This document shows positions 35,073-42,682 of a stretch of DNA of 64,000 nt, one piece after another. The stretch's first letter is position 1; each line of letters begins with the position of its first letter. A program made the position numbers and the translations under genes. The DNA is taken from NCBI RefSeq assembly GCF_003555545.1, contig NZ_CP032157.1, positions 7,196,546 to 7,260,545 of the forward strand, read 5' to 3'. Below the pieces are notes generated by a model. That model worked only from the letters and a program-made list of their open reading frames with translations. It did no database searches and was not told where the DNA came from. The DNA is from Paraflavitalea soli. GTDB lineage: Bacteria > Bacteroidota > Bacteroidia > Chitinophagales > Chitinophagaceae.

Positions 35073-35330
35073 ATGAGAAACTTTGATCAATTCGAAGCAT
35101 TATCTGAAACAGAAGTAGCAGCCATCAATGGTGGTGGTTTGCTGGATGGTGTGACAGCCCTCCTTACTGGTGCTGGTAATGCACTTACAGGGGTAGGTGG
35201 TGTGACTGCCGGTGCAGGCAATGCGCTCACATCAATTGGTGCCGGTACAGGCGCTGCACTTGGCGTGATCGGTGCAGGTGTAGCTACTTTCCTCGCTAAT
35301 CTGAAGCTGCCTGCTTTACCTACTGTGTAG
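35073..35330 (+). CDS. Double-glycine leader peptide 2 (85 aa)
   Basis: The precursor has a 21-residue leader shared with peptides 3 and 4 (NFDQFEAL at 3-10) and a textbook GG motif: L10 S11, E14 V15, I18, G20 G21. The predicted 64-residue core starts GLLDGVTALL. It is made largely of Gly, Ala, Thr, Val and Leu, with GAGNALT occurring twice (residues ~32 and ~48) and many GxxxG spacings (GAGTGAALGVIGAG-like). Such spacings favour helix packing in membranes, as in two-peptide class II bacteriocins. It has no cysteine and near-zero net charge. Confidence 0.88.
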   Translation: MRNFDQFEALSETEVAAINGGGLLDGVTALLTGAGNALTGVGGVTAGAGNALTSIGAGTGAALGVIGAGVATFLANLKLPALPTV

Positions 35331-35387
35331 GCGCTAGCGCACACTCCATCCAGGAGGACATCGTATTCCCGCACATCAGTTATACTG

Positions 35388-35410
35388 CAGGCGGTACGCC
35401 TGGTTAGGTA
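35388..35410 (+). promoter_or_regulatory. Orphan copy of the TGGTTAGGTA element
   Basis: TGGTTAGGTA at 35401-35410 directly overlaps a CAGGCG-gta-CGCCTG palindrome (35388-35402). No GG-leader frame lies about 63 nt downstream; only a 12-codon frame at 35443. It may be the remnant of a deleted peptide gene or an unrelated match. Confidence 0.4.
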
Positions 35411-35482
35411 CTGATGAAATAAAACGTATTCACTTGGACGGTGATGGCAGAAAGAATCGCGAAATCTTTTCTGAAGCCTTAA

Positions 35483-35511
35483 AAGGTCGGTTTCGTGCCG
35501 GCCTTTTTTTT
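35483..35511 (+). terminator. Terminator between peptide genes 2 and 3
   Basis: AAGGTCGG pairs with CCGGCCTT (one G-U pair) around a short loop, then eight or more Ts. It lies about 150 nt after the peptide 2 stop. Confidence 0.8.
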
Positions 35512-35517
35512 ACCTGT

Positions 35518-35590
35518 TACTTACAACCTGTACCTATAATTTAAACATACGGTGGTTAGGTAAATAAGCGGGTATAGGTCAACTTTATTG
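35518..35590 (+). promoter_or_regulatory. Shared upstream element of peptide gene 3
   Basis: TTACAACCT, CTATAATTTAAACA, GGTGGTTAGGTAAATAAGCG (35551-35570), then GTCAACTTTATTGG. The TGGTTAGGTA core ends 62 nt before the ATG, the same spacing as for peptide 2. Confidence 0.65.
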
Positions 35591-35624
35591 GCTAAAAGAT
35601 TCCTTCACTATTAAAATACATTGT

Positions 35625-35870
35625 ATGAACAACTTTGATCAATTTGAAGCATTAACAGCAACAGATGTAACAGATATCAATGGCGGTGGCCTGCTGGATT
35701 TCCTGGCGCCCGGCATCCTGGTAAATGATCCGCTCGGTCTCCTACGCAATATTGTCGATCCGCTGCTTACCGGCGCAGGCGCTAATCCGCTTGCCGGCAA
35801 CCTGGGAGGGCTCATAAACAATCTGCTCAGCGCCCTGCGTCCGCTGCCTGGCTCTATTATACCTCAATAG
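35625..35870 (+). CDS. Double-glycine leader peptide 3 (81 aa)
   Basis: The precursor has a leader NNFDQFEAL (2-10), T11, D14 V15, I18, G20 G21, giving a predicted cut after residue 21 and a 60-residue core. The core is homologous to that of peptide 4. Both share GLLD at the start, an NDPLGL block, a VDP block followed by TGA, and INNLL near the end. It is cysteine-free, rich in Leu/Gly/Pro/Asn, and slightly acidic or neutral rather than cationic. Peptide 4 follows after 83 nt without an intervening terminator, so the two are probably co-transcribed and could act as a pair. Confidence 0.88.
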   Translation: MNNFDQFEALTATDVTDINGGGLLDFLAPGILVNDPLGLLRNIVDPLLTGAGANPLAGNLGGLINNLLSALRPLPGSIIPQ

Positions 35871-35888
35871 GTCAGCCATTCCGCGATC

Positions 35889-35910
35889 AGATAAATAAGC
35901 GGGTATTGGT
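35889..35910 (+). promoter_or_regulatory. Degenerate upstream element of peptide gene 4
   Basis: AGATAAATAAGCGGGTATTGG matches the AGGTAAATAAGCGGGTATAGG block of peptide 3 at almost the same distance from the ATG, but the TGGTTAGG core is missing. This points to duplication of gene plus upstream region, with the promoter since lost or unneeded. Confidence 0.55.
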
Positions 35911-35953
35911 ATTCCTCAACAGGTAAAATATTCTTTCTCAATAAAATAATTGT

Positions 35954-36190
35954 ATGAACAACGTGGATCAATTCGAAGCATTAACAGAAGTGGAAGCCGT
36001 AGAAACCAATGGTGGTGGTTTGCTCGATCTTCTCTATCCCACTATCATCATCAACGATCCACTTGGTCTTGTGGGCACCCTGGTCGATCCGATTGTTACA
36101 GGTGCACTAAACGCAGGGCAAAGTATTATTAACGGGCTAACCAGTGCAATAAATAATCTGCTTGGTAGCCTGAAAGGTATTAAGCTCTAA
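35954..36190 (+). CDS. Double-glycine leader peptide 4 (78 aa)
   Basis: The precursor has a leader NNVDQFEAL (2-10), T11, E14 A15, T18, G20 G21. The predicted core has 57 residues beginning GLLDLLYPTIIINDPLGL. It aligns along much of its length with peptide 3, from which it differs mainly in the middle and at the basic end (GSLKGIKL). It contains no cysteine. It is the last gene of the peptide array and is followed by a strong terminator. It is probably exported by the convergent C39 ABC transporter. Confidence 0.88.
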   Translation: MNNVDQFEALTEVEAVETNGGGLLDLLYPTIIINDPLGLVGTLVDPIVTGALNAGQSIINGLTSAINNLLGSLKGIKL

Positions 36191-36219
36191 TATTCGTCTT
36201 GTGTAGTATCTGTTTTGTT

Positions 36220-36267
36220 GGTGACGCCTTTTGTTTGCAAAGCAAAGAAAAGGCGTCACCTCTTTAT
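36220..36267. terminator. Strong terminator after the peptide array
   Basis: A perfect 13-bp stem, GGTGACGCCTTTT/AAAAGGCGTCACC, with a 15-nt loop is followed by TCTTTATTT. It ends the plus-strand peptide genes and, being symmetric, could also stop the minus-strand exporter operon. Confidence 0.85.
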
Positions 36268-36327
36268 TTGCCGTTTCTTATTATGCATTGTAAAAATTTA
36301 TGTATGAGCTCCTTTCCCGGGACGGTC

Positions 36328-36657
36328 TTAGTAGCTGCTTCTACGCCAGGCTGCCTTAGCGGGCTTGGGCATTTCTACCATATCCAGTAATTCGGAGGGT
36401 TTTATCTGTAATATCTGGCATACTTCATAGTACCGGTCAAGGGTAATGGGCGTTTTGCCATTCTCCAGCCGGCTATAGGCGTTTTGCGATATGTGCAGCA
36501 TCACCGCCATATACTCCTGCGAGTATTCCCTGTTGCGTCGAAGGATCCTGATCTTGGTGGCGATCGATTCAGTAGTTGATATGGTTTGCGGTAACATAAT
36601 TTCATCAGGTTTTTGGATTGGCCCTTTTTGCCGGTCCCGGCGGCCTTTGTTTTTCAT
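36328..36657 (-). CDS. XRE-family transcriptional regulator
   Basis: About 109 residues from ATG 36657 (MKNKGRRD); a shorter start at 36597 (MLPQTIS) also keeps the whole domain. The helix-turn-helix (IATKIRILRRNREYSQEYMA, then LHISQNAYSRLENGKTPITL) is a clear HTH_3/XRE domain. DRYYEVCQILQIKPSELLDM completes the fold, and the C-terminus is short and basic. It is the last gene of the HlyD-ABC operon, 65 nt after the transporter. A regulator of the peptide genes or its own operon is the natural guess, but this is inference from position only. Confidence 0.85.
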   Translation of the reverse strand: MKNKGRRDRQKGPIQKPDEIMLPQTISTTESIATKIRILRRNREYSQEYMAVMLHISQNAYSRLENGKTPITLDRYYEVCQILQIKPSELLDMVEMPKPAKAAWRRSSY

Positions 36658-36722
36658 GTAAGAATATATTTGGATCTGCCTCACCCATGTCCAGGAACTG
36701 CTACGCCATGGGTTTACAGCAG

Positions 36723-38885
36723 TTATACAGTGATCACACCCTGGTGTTGCTCCCACAACTGCGCATACATGGCTTTATTGGCCAGCAACTGTTCATGCGA
36801 ACCCTCCTCGTGCAATTGTCCATTCTTCAGCACTACGATCTTGTCGGCCTTAATGATCGTGCTCAGCCGGTGCGCAATGATAATAATGGTCTTACCTGCC
36901 TTCCGCCAACGTTGCATCGTGTTTTGCACCAGTTGGTCGGCAATGGGATCAAGGGAAGAAGTGGCTTCATCCATGATCAGGATATCCGGCTGCCGGTATA
37001 AGGCACGGGCTATCGCCAGCCTTTGCCGCTGTCCGCCGGAAAGCGTGGCCCCATGTTCTCCCAGCCAGGTATTGAACCCGGCCGGCAACTGTTCTACAAA
37101 TTCGATAATGCCCAGCTCCGTAGCAATATTGAGTACCTGCTGTATATCCGGCTCGAAATCGCCCACCGCAATATTTTCCAGCACCGTGCCGGCAAACAGG
37201 TCCACCTGTTGCGGTACCACACTTACGCGCTGACGTAAACTTTCCATATCCAGGTACTTGATGTCTTTGCCGCCAATGCTGATATGACCACTCCTTACCG
37301 GGTAAATGTTTTGCAATAAAGACATCAGGGTCGATTTGCCACTGCCGCTTTCTCCTACAATAGCTGTAATACAACCGGCTGGTATGGTAAGGCTGAATTG
37401 GCGAAACACTTCTGCCCGCGTGCCATAACGGAATCCCACTTCGTGGAAAACAATATCACCCGTGGCGCCCGGCGCCAGCTTCATCTTGTGCGTACTGTCT
37501 TCCTGCTCCAGGTCCATGATCTCAAACAAACGGTCGGCTGCTATCAGTGCATCCTGCATGCTTTTATTGGCGCCGATGATACCCATTGCCGGGCCGGTGA
37601 AATAACCGATCAGGGCATAAAAGGAGAGCAACTCACCGGCGCTCAGGCTGCGGTTCACCACCATGTAGGCACCCGCCCACAATAAGGCTACTACCAGCAG
37701 GCTGGTGGCGAAGCTGGCCACGTTACCTGCATAAATATTGAAGATGCTGGTCTTGTAGATCGTTTGCAGCAAACGGATGAACTTCGATTCCGTTTTCATA
37801 TTGGCATGTTCCTCCAGCCCAAATCTTTTGATGGTGCTGATGGTATTCAGCGATTCTACCAGCTGACTGCCCAGCTCCGCATTGTTCTCCATCAGCGTGC
37901 GTTGCCATTTCTTGTTAAACCGGTTACTCGCCCAATACAATAAGATATAAATGGGAATGATGGTCAGCACCAGCAGGGCCAGCTTCCATTGGTATACAAA
38001 CATGACCAGGAAGGAAAAGGCTACAATAAAAACATTGACCACCAGGCCGGTAGCCGTCTCATTGATGAATGATCTTATTTTCACCGCATCGGTAATGCGG
38101 GAAGTGATCTCGCCCACCCGCATCGTGTCGAAGAATTGCTGGGGCAGTTTCAACAAATGCTTATAATATCCCAATATCAACCGGGCGTCTATTTGCTGAC
38201 CGGTCTTCAGGGCAAAAACACTCTTGAAACCGCCGATAAATAATTGCAGTACGAGGATGAGCAGCATCGTTACACCCATCATATTCAGTAAGCGGGTATT
38301 ACCGCCGATCAATACATGGTCCACAATATTCTGTACATACAGCGAGGTGGCCAGGCCGAGGATGGTATAGATCGCGGCGCCGAAGATGATCTGTAAGGTC
38401 ACTTCCTTGTGCGGTCGCAGCAATAGCCAGAAGCGCCGGAGATGTGATATTTTCTCATTGCCTGCTTTGAATGATTCGGCAGGCATCAGTAAAATGATCA
38501 CCCCTGTCCAGATATCTTTAAAAGATTCGTGCGTATGCTGGTGTATTTCCCCGTCGAAGGGGTCCATTACCTGTATAAATTCCCTGGTCACCTTGTAGAT
38601 CACTACATAATGACTCAGGCGCTTGTTGATCACCACATGGGCAATGGCCGGTACCGGCATATTGAACAGTGCTTCGAAACTGCCCTTTACCCCTTTGGCT
38701 TCAAAACCTATTTTTTGAGCTGCTTCAATGAGTCCCAGTACATTCGTGCCCTTGGTATCCGTGCCGGCATACTGGCGGATGGCAGCTATGGGCAGCTGCA
38801 GGTTGTAATAAGCCGCCACTGATTGCAGGCAGGCCGCTCCGCAATCTGTAATATCGTGCTGCTTTACTTTGATGTTTTTTTTCAT
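36723..38885 (-). CDS. C39-peptidase-domain ABC transporter (bacteriocin-type exporter)
   Basis: A 720-residue peptidase-containing ABC exporter that removes GG leaders and exports the core peptide. The N-terminal C39 domain (about residues 1-135) has an intact triad: Cys15 in DCGAACL with Gln9, His92 in SHYVVIYKV and Asp108 in VMDPFDG. A six-helix transmembrane domain (about 160-440) follows. The ATPase domain (about 480-715) has [24 protein letters not shown] and ILIMDEATSSLD. It follows HlyD by 39 nt. Its substrates are most likely the four GG peptides encoded opposite it. Confidence 0.95.
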   Translation of the reverse strand: MKKNIKVKQHDITDCGAACLQSVAAYYNLQLPIAAIRQYAGTDTKGTNVLGLIEAAQKIGFEAKGVKGSFEALFNMPVPAIAHVVINKRLSHYVVIYKVTREFIQVMDPFDGEIHQHTHESFKDIWTGVIILLMPAESFKAGNEKISHLRRFWLLLRPHKEVTLQIIFGAAIYTILGLATSLYVQNIVDHVLIGGNTRLLNMMGVTMLLILVLQLFIGGFKSVFALKTGQQIDARLILGYYKHLLKLPQQFFDTMRVGEITSRITDAVKIRSFINETATGLVVNVFIVAFSFLVMFVYQWKLALLVLTIIPIYILLYWASNRFNKKWQRTLMENNAELGSQLVESLNTISTIKRFGLEEHANMKTESKFIRLLQTIYKTSIFNIYAGNVASFATSLLVVALLWAGAYMVVNRSLSAGELLSFYALIGYFTGPAMGIIGANKSMQDALIAADRLFEIMDLEQEDSTHKMKLAPGATGDIVFHEVGFRYGTRAEVFRQFSLTIPAGCITAIVGESGSGKSTLMSLLQNIYPVRSGHISIGGKDIKYLDMESLRQRVSVVPQQVDLFAGTVLENIAVGDFEPDIQQVLNIATELGIIEFVEQLPAGFNTWLGEHGATLSGGQRQRLAIARALYRQPDILIMDEATSSLDPIADQLVQNTMQRWRKAGKTIIIIAHRLSTIIKADKIVVLKNGQLHEEGSHEQLLANKAMYAQLWEQHQGVITV

Positions 38886-38924
38886 GGTATTGGTGCAGGT
38901 GCCGGTTATGGTAAATGGAGGTAT

Positions 38925-40082
38925 CTATTGGACATTACTGCCTTTTGAATGCGGGTTGATCCAACTGTCGGCCCGTTCATACAATAATTGCAACAATCCC
39001 CGGCGGGCCAGGATAAACCGGCACTGCATCGTCATACCTTTTTTAAGGTATCCTTTAACGCCATTGGATAGTTGCAGGTAATTTTTATCCAGTACACATT
39101 TTACTTTGAAGACCGGTGCATTATTGATCAGCGTAAAATCATTGTCTACCGATTGTACCTTGCCCGGCAGGATCCCCCAGGAGTTATAATTAAATGCATC
39201 TACCTGGCATTTGACCGCCATACCAGCATAGATATAGCCAATATCCTGGGGTGATACATATACTTCGGCTACCATACCCGAATCGGGAGAGATATAACCG
39301 ATCAGCTCCCCATTCTGTACACTGCCGCCTGCATAGCGGCCACTGAACTGCTGTACCGTGCCGGCTACCGGCGCCCTGATCTCCAGCAGGTCTTTCTCCT
39401 TTTGCAATTGCTTTTTGCCGGCCTGCAATTGCCGCTTTTCCAGGCGCAGGCGTTCCAGGTCCTGCTGCCATTGGCTGTTTTGGGCTGCTATGGCTGCCTG
39501 GTACACAGCCCTGGATTGCTCGTAAGCATATTTCTTTTCGAGGAATTCTTTTTTGGCGATGATCTTGTCGTCGTACAGTTTGCTGTACATCTGGTAATCC
39601 GATTTCAGCTTGTCCAGTACTGAGCGTTTTTCGGCGAGATTGGCCTGGAAGCCCAGGTATTGCTGTTTGTAGAGATTGGAGTAGAGGCGGGCGGGGCCGG
39701 CGCCTTTGGCCAGCAGCGCCAGGTCGTGCATATGCGTTTCCCGCTGCGACAGTTCAAAGCCCGTCTGGTCCAGCTTATCATTGGTCACCTCCTGCTGCAG
39801 GCCCAGCAGCAGCTGTCCTTCTTTTACGTGTTCTCCTTCCTTCACGTATACCGTAGCAATATTGGCGCTGGTAAGGCTGCGCAATTCTGATTTTTCCGTC
39901 AGGGGCCGCACTATACCGGGCACATTGACCGATACATCTACCTTAATAAAAATAGCCGCGATAAGCGCTGCTACAACAGCACCTGTCACAAGGGTATAGA
40001 TGATCTGGCTCCTGGGCTGCACTTTGGGCAGCCAGGAATAGGCAGAATCCTGCATCATTTCCGCCGGGAAGATCCTGGGCAT
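38925..40082 (-). CDS. HlyD-family periplasmic adaptor
   Basis: A 385-residue membrane-fusion protein that links the ABC exporter to an outer-membrane channel. There is one transmembrane helix at about residues 28-50 (IIYTLVTGAVVAALIAAIFI), then a biotinyl-lipoyl half, and long coiled-coil hairpins (about 100-220, rich in Lys/Gln/Glu/Leu, e.g. QQDLERLRLEKRQLQAGKKQ). The second lipoyl half (LEIRAPVAGTVQQF) and a beta-barrel region (YVSPQDIGYIYAGMAVKCQV) follow. It is the first gene of the exporter operon. No TolC-like gene lies nearby, so a distant outer-membrane partner is implied. Confidence 0.93.
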   Translation of the reverse strand: MPRIFPAEMMQDSAYSWLPKVQPRSQIIYTLVTGAVVAALIAAIFIKVDVSVNVPGIVRPLTEKSELRSLTSANIATVYVKEGEHVKEGQLLLGLQQEVTNDKLDQTGFELSQRETHMHDLALLAKGAGPARLYSNLYKQQYLGFQANLAEKRSVLDKLKSDYQMYSKLYDDKIIAKKEFLEKKYAYEQSRAVYQAAIAAQNSQWQQDLERLRLEKRQLQAGKKQLQKEKDLLEIRAPVAGTVQQFSGRYAGGSVQNGELIGYISPDSGMVAEVYVSPQDIGYIYAGMAVKCQVDAFNYNSWGILPGKVQSVDNDFTLINNAPVFKVKCVLDKNYLQLSNGVKGYLKKGMTMQCRFILARRGLLQLLYERADSWINPHSKGSNVQ

Positions 40083-40466
40083 GAAGTCACGATTTTGTTA
40101 CACAAACAAATTCCAACAGGTCAATAAATGGGGTATCACACACAGGTTTAAAACTGAAAAGGAGTGAGGTTGTAGTTTCTGATCCTTGGTTGGGTGCCTT
40201 AACGTATACGAATCCATGTTTAACCCGGATTCTATATTATTCAAAAATAACATAACAAGACGATATGGCCCTATCTTAAACCTTTTACGCATATTTTAAC
40301 CGCGTAGGTTTTAAATTAGCCGTCGATCGTCTATTTTAAAACCCCGGCTGCTACTTTAGCACTGCCATGTTTACTGTTTTATGCCGCAGAGCCAGGCCTT
40401 CCCTGGCTGTATCCAGGTTGCTTCATGGCCTCTTCCTCTTCTCTTCAAGGCTTCATCTACCTTGTA

Positions 40467-40510
40467 TCTTAGGTTCATCCTAGGCTCATCTTAGGGTCAT
40501 CCTAGGGTTT
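40467..40510. repeat. Four 11-bp direct repeats (TCyTAGGnTCA)
   Basis: TCTTAGGTTCA, TCCTAGGCTCA, TCTTAGGGTCA and TCCTAGGGTTT follow one another without gaps. An exact 11-bp period places each copy on the same face of the helix, as in arrays bound by tandem regulator dimers. It lies about 385 nt upstream of the HlyD start and 180 nt upstream of the Nif3-like start. Confidence 0.75.
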
Positions 40511-40672
40511 TTCCAGGGAAAATACCTCTTAATAAACCTAAGATGACCTGAAGATAAATAGAGCATGACACTATAATACAAGGAGGAAGAGAGTACCTAA
40601 AGGCCTGACTGAGACCAGCATCTTTTGAAATAGCGCTTCATTTTTCTGATCTTTAAGCGCTGCATTTGCCAT

Positions 40673-40680
40673 TATCTTTG
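40673..40680 (+). promoter_or_regulatory. -7 promoter box (TATCTTTG) of the Nif3-like gene
   Basis: A perfect match to TAnnTTTG, ending 8 nt before the ATG at 40689. This implies a nearly leaderless transcript or use of the ATG at 40698. Confidence 0.5.
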
Positions 40681-40688
40681 AAAAGTAA

Positions 40689-41795
40689 ATGAATTCCATG
40701 CACATAGCCGCTATTATAGCCCACCTCGAATCCATAGCGCCTCCCTCCCTGCAGGAAAGCTATGACAATGCCGGCCTGCTTACGGGCGATGCCGCCTGGG
40801 AATGCACCGGCGTACTTTGCACCCTCGATACCACGGAAGCGGTGATCCTGGAAGCGGTGGCCCGGAAATGCAATATGGTGGTAGCCCATCATCCCATCAT
40901 TTTTGGCGGGTTGAAGAAGATCAATGGAAAGAATTACGTGGAGAAAGCCGTTATAGCCGCCATTAAGCACGATATAGCCATCTATGCTATCCATACCAAC
41001 CTCGACCATGTACTGGCCGGGGTAAACGGGAAAATGGCCGACAAGCTGGGCCTGGTAAAAAGGTCCGTCCTGGCGCCCAAAGCATCCACCCTGAAAAAGC
41101 TCTACACCTTTGTGCCCCTGGCACAGGCCGAACAGGTACGGTCCGCCCTCTTTACCGCGGGGGGAGGCCATATAGGCCAATACAGCGAATGCAGTTTTGG
41201 CGTGGAGGGAGAAGGTACTTTTAAGGGCGGAGAGGGCACCAATCCCTTTGTAGGACAGCCTGGTACCCGGCATGAGGAAAAAGAAGTGAAACTGGAAGTC
41301 ATCTTCCCGGCCTGGCTGCAAACGGCCTTGGTGAAGGCCCTGATAGCCGTACACCCCTACGAGGAAGTGGCCTACGATGTGGTAGAACTGGCCAATACCC
41401 ACCCGGGTATGGGATCGGGACTGCTGGGTGAACTGCCCGACCTGCTGGAAGGAAAAGACCTGCTGGCCCTGGTAAAAAAGGAATTCGGGCTTACCGTCAT
41501 CCGTCATACGCCCTTACTGGACAAGCCGGTAAGGAAGGTAGCCCTTTGTGGGGGTGCTGGTAGCTTTCTGGTTTCCAAGGCTTTAGCTGCCGGAGCCGAC
41601 TTTTTCATCACTGCCGATATGAAATACCATGAGTTTTTCGATGCCAACGACCGGATGGTAATTGCCGATATTGGCCATTTTGAGAGCGAGCAGTTTACTA
41701 CCGCCCTGTTGATTACTGTTTTGCAGGAAAAATTCACTACCTTTGCCGTCCTAAAAAGCGAAGTGAAAACCAATCCGGTACGTTACTTCGTCTGA
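40689..41795 (+). CDS. Nif3-like dinuclear metal centre protein (YqfO type)
   Basis: A 368-residue protein of the Nif3/YbgI family, hexameric proteins with a two-metal site, often annotated as GTP cyclohydrolase I type 2 homologues. The N-terminal Nif3 half has ESYDNAGLLTGD, VVAHHPIIFGGLKK and YAIHTNLDHV. The C-terminal half has ADMKYHEFFDA and IADIGHFESEQF. The metal-binding His/Asp/Glu residues are in place. Between the halves is an inserted PII-like domain (about residues 135-235), as in Bacillus YqfO. The cellular role is not settled. An internal ATG at 40698 is a possible true start. Confidence 0.93.
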   Translation: MNSMHIAAIIAHLESIAPPSLQESYDNAGLLTGDAAWECTGVLCTLDTTEAVILEAVARKCNMVVAHHPIIFGGLKKINGKNYVEKAVIAAIKHDIAIYAIHTNLDHVLAGVNGKMADKLGLVKRSVLAPKASTLKKLYTFVPLAQAEQVRSALFTAGGGHIGQYSECSFGVEGEGTFKGGEGTNPFVGQPGTRHEEKEVKLEVIFPAWLQTALVKALIAVHPYEEVAYDVVELANTHPGMGSGLLGELPDLLEGKDLLALVKKEFGLTVIRHTPLLDKPVRKVALCGGAGSFLVSKALAAGADFFITADMKYHEFFDANDRMVIADIGHFESEQFTTALLITVLQEKFTTFAVLKSEVKTNPVRYFV

Positions 41796-41850
41796 TCTGG
41801 CCAAAGCAATTTGGGAACTTATCTGCAAATAAAAAAACCATAAAGCATAT

Positions 41851-42606
41851 ATGGCTAACGTAAAAGAGTATTCTGTTGAGGAGAAATTATCCTCATTGGT
41901 TTCCCTCCAAAAAATTGAATCTAAAATTGATGAGATCCAGGTTCTGAAAGGTGAGTTGCCGATGGAAGTGAGCGACCTGGAAGATGAAATACAGGGTTTG
42001 CATGCCCGTCAAACGCGTATTGAAGAAGAGATCAATGGTATCCAGGAATTCATCAATACCAAGAAGAACCTGATCAAGGATGCAGAAGCCCTGATCAAGA
42101 AATACGAAAAGCAAAGTGAGAATGTAAAGAACAGCCGTGAGTTTGAAGCGATCAACAAAGAGATCGAAATGCAGCAACTGGAAATGAAGCTGGCTGAAAA
42201 GCATATCCGCGATGCCAACGAAGAGATCGCTGAAAAAGTAGTGATCCTCGACAAGGCAAAGAAGAACATCGCTGCCAAAGAAGGTGTGTTGAACACCAAG
42301 AAAGGTGAACTGGAAAAGATCATCGCTTCTACTGAAAAGGAAGAAACACACTTCAATAAACTGTCTGCCGAAGCCCGTGAAAAGGTAGAAGAGCGTTTAC
42401 TGAATTCATATGACCGCATCCGTAAGAACTACCGCAACGGTCTTTCTGTAGTGCCTGTAGAGCGTGATGCCTGTGGTGGTTGCTTCAATGCCATCCCTCC
42501 TCAGCGTCAGAGTGAGATCCGCCAGCGTAAGAAGATCATTGTTTGCGAAAACTGTGGTCGTATCCTGGTAGACCGCGACCTGTTTGACAGCGTGGAAGTA
42601 AAGTAG
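41851..42606 (+). CDS. Coiled-coil protein with C4 zinc ribbon (CT398-like)
   Basis: A 251-residue protein. A long antiparallel coiled coil covers about residues 10-195 (Lys/Glu/Ile heptads such as LIKDAEALIKKYEKQSENV). A C-terminal zinc ribbon follows, with CGGC near 210 and CENCGR near 233. This is the DUF164/zf-RING_7 family, close to Chlamydia CT398 and Helicobacter HP0958. Some of those proteins act in secretion, flagellar or RNA binding, but the role in Bacteroidota is unknown. It follows the Nif3-like gene by 55 nt, a pairing common in this phylum, so the genes are probably in one operon. Confidence 0.9.
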   Translation: MANVKEYSVEEKLSSLVSLQKIESKIDEIQVLKGELPMEVSDLEDEIQGLHARQTRIEEEINGIQEFINTKKNLIKDAEALIKKYEKQSENVKNSREFEAINKEIEMQQLEMKLAEKHIRDANEEIAEKVVILDKAKKNIAAKEGVLNTKKGELEKIIASTEKEETHFNKLSAEAREKVEERLLNSYDRIRKNYRNGLSVVPVERDACGGCFNAIPPQRQSEIRQRKKIIVCENCGRILVDRDLFDSVEVK

Positions 42607-42628
42607 TCCAAAGTGTCTTGTAATATTG

Positions 42629-42659
42629 AAAAGGCGTTCTGCAATGAGCGCCTTTTTTT
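42629..42659 (+). terminator. Terminator after the zinc-ribbon gene
   Basis: AAGGCG/CGCCTT stem with a 12-nt loop, followed by seven Ts, 25 nt after the stop. Confidence 0.8.
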
Positions 42660-42682
42660 ATTATGCCTATATTGCAGTATCT

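Larger units (their letters stand above)
40083..40688. other. Divergent intergenic region upstream of the exporter operon
   Basis: About 600 bases between the HlyD start (minus) and the Nif3-like gene (plus). It contains four phased 11-bp repeats (40467-40510), a reverse-complement half-copy near 40535-40550 (AACCTAAGATGACC), and a promoter-like TATCTTTG just before the Nif3-like gene. No gene is supported. Confidence 0.6.

Noticed and set aside
34723-35624. Additional GG-leader peptides in other frames between the four called peptides
   Set aside because: No further frame combines a start codon, an L-x3-E-type leader and a GG; only the four called genes fit.
36199-36390. A 63-codon plus-strand frame after peptide gene 4
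   Set aside because: It runs through the terminator hairpin and has no GG leader, signal or family.
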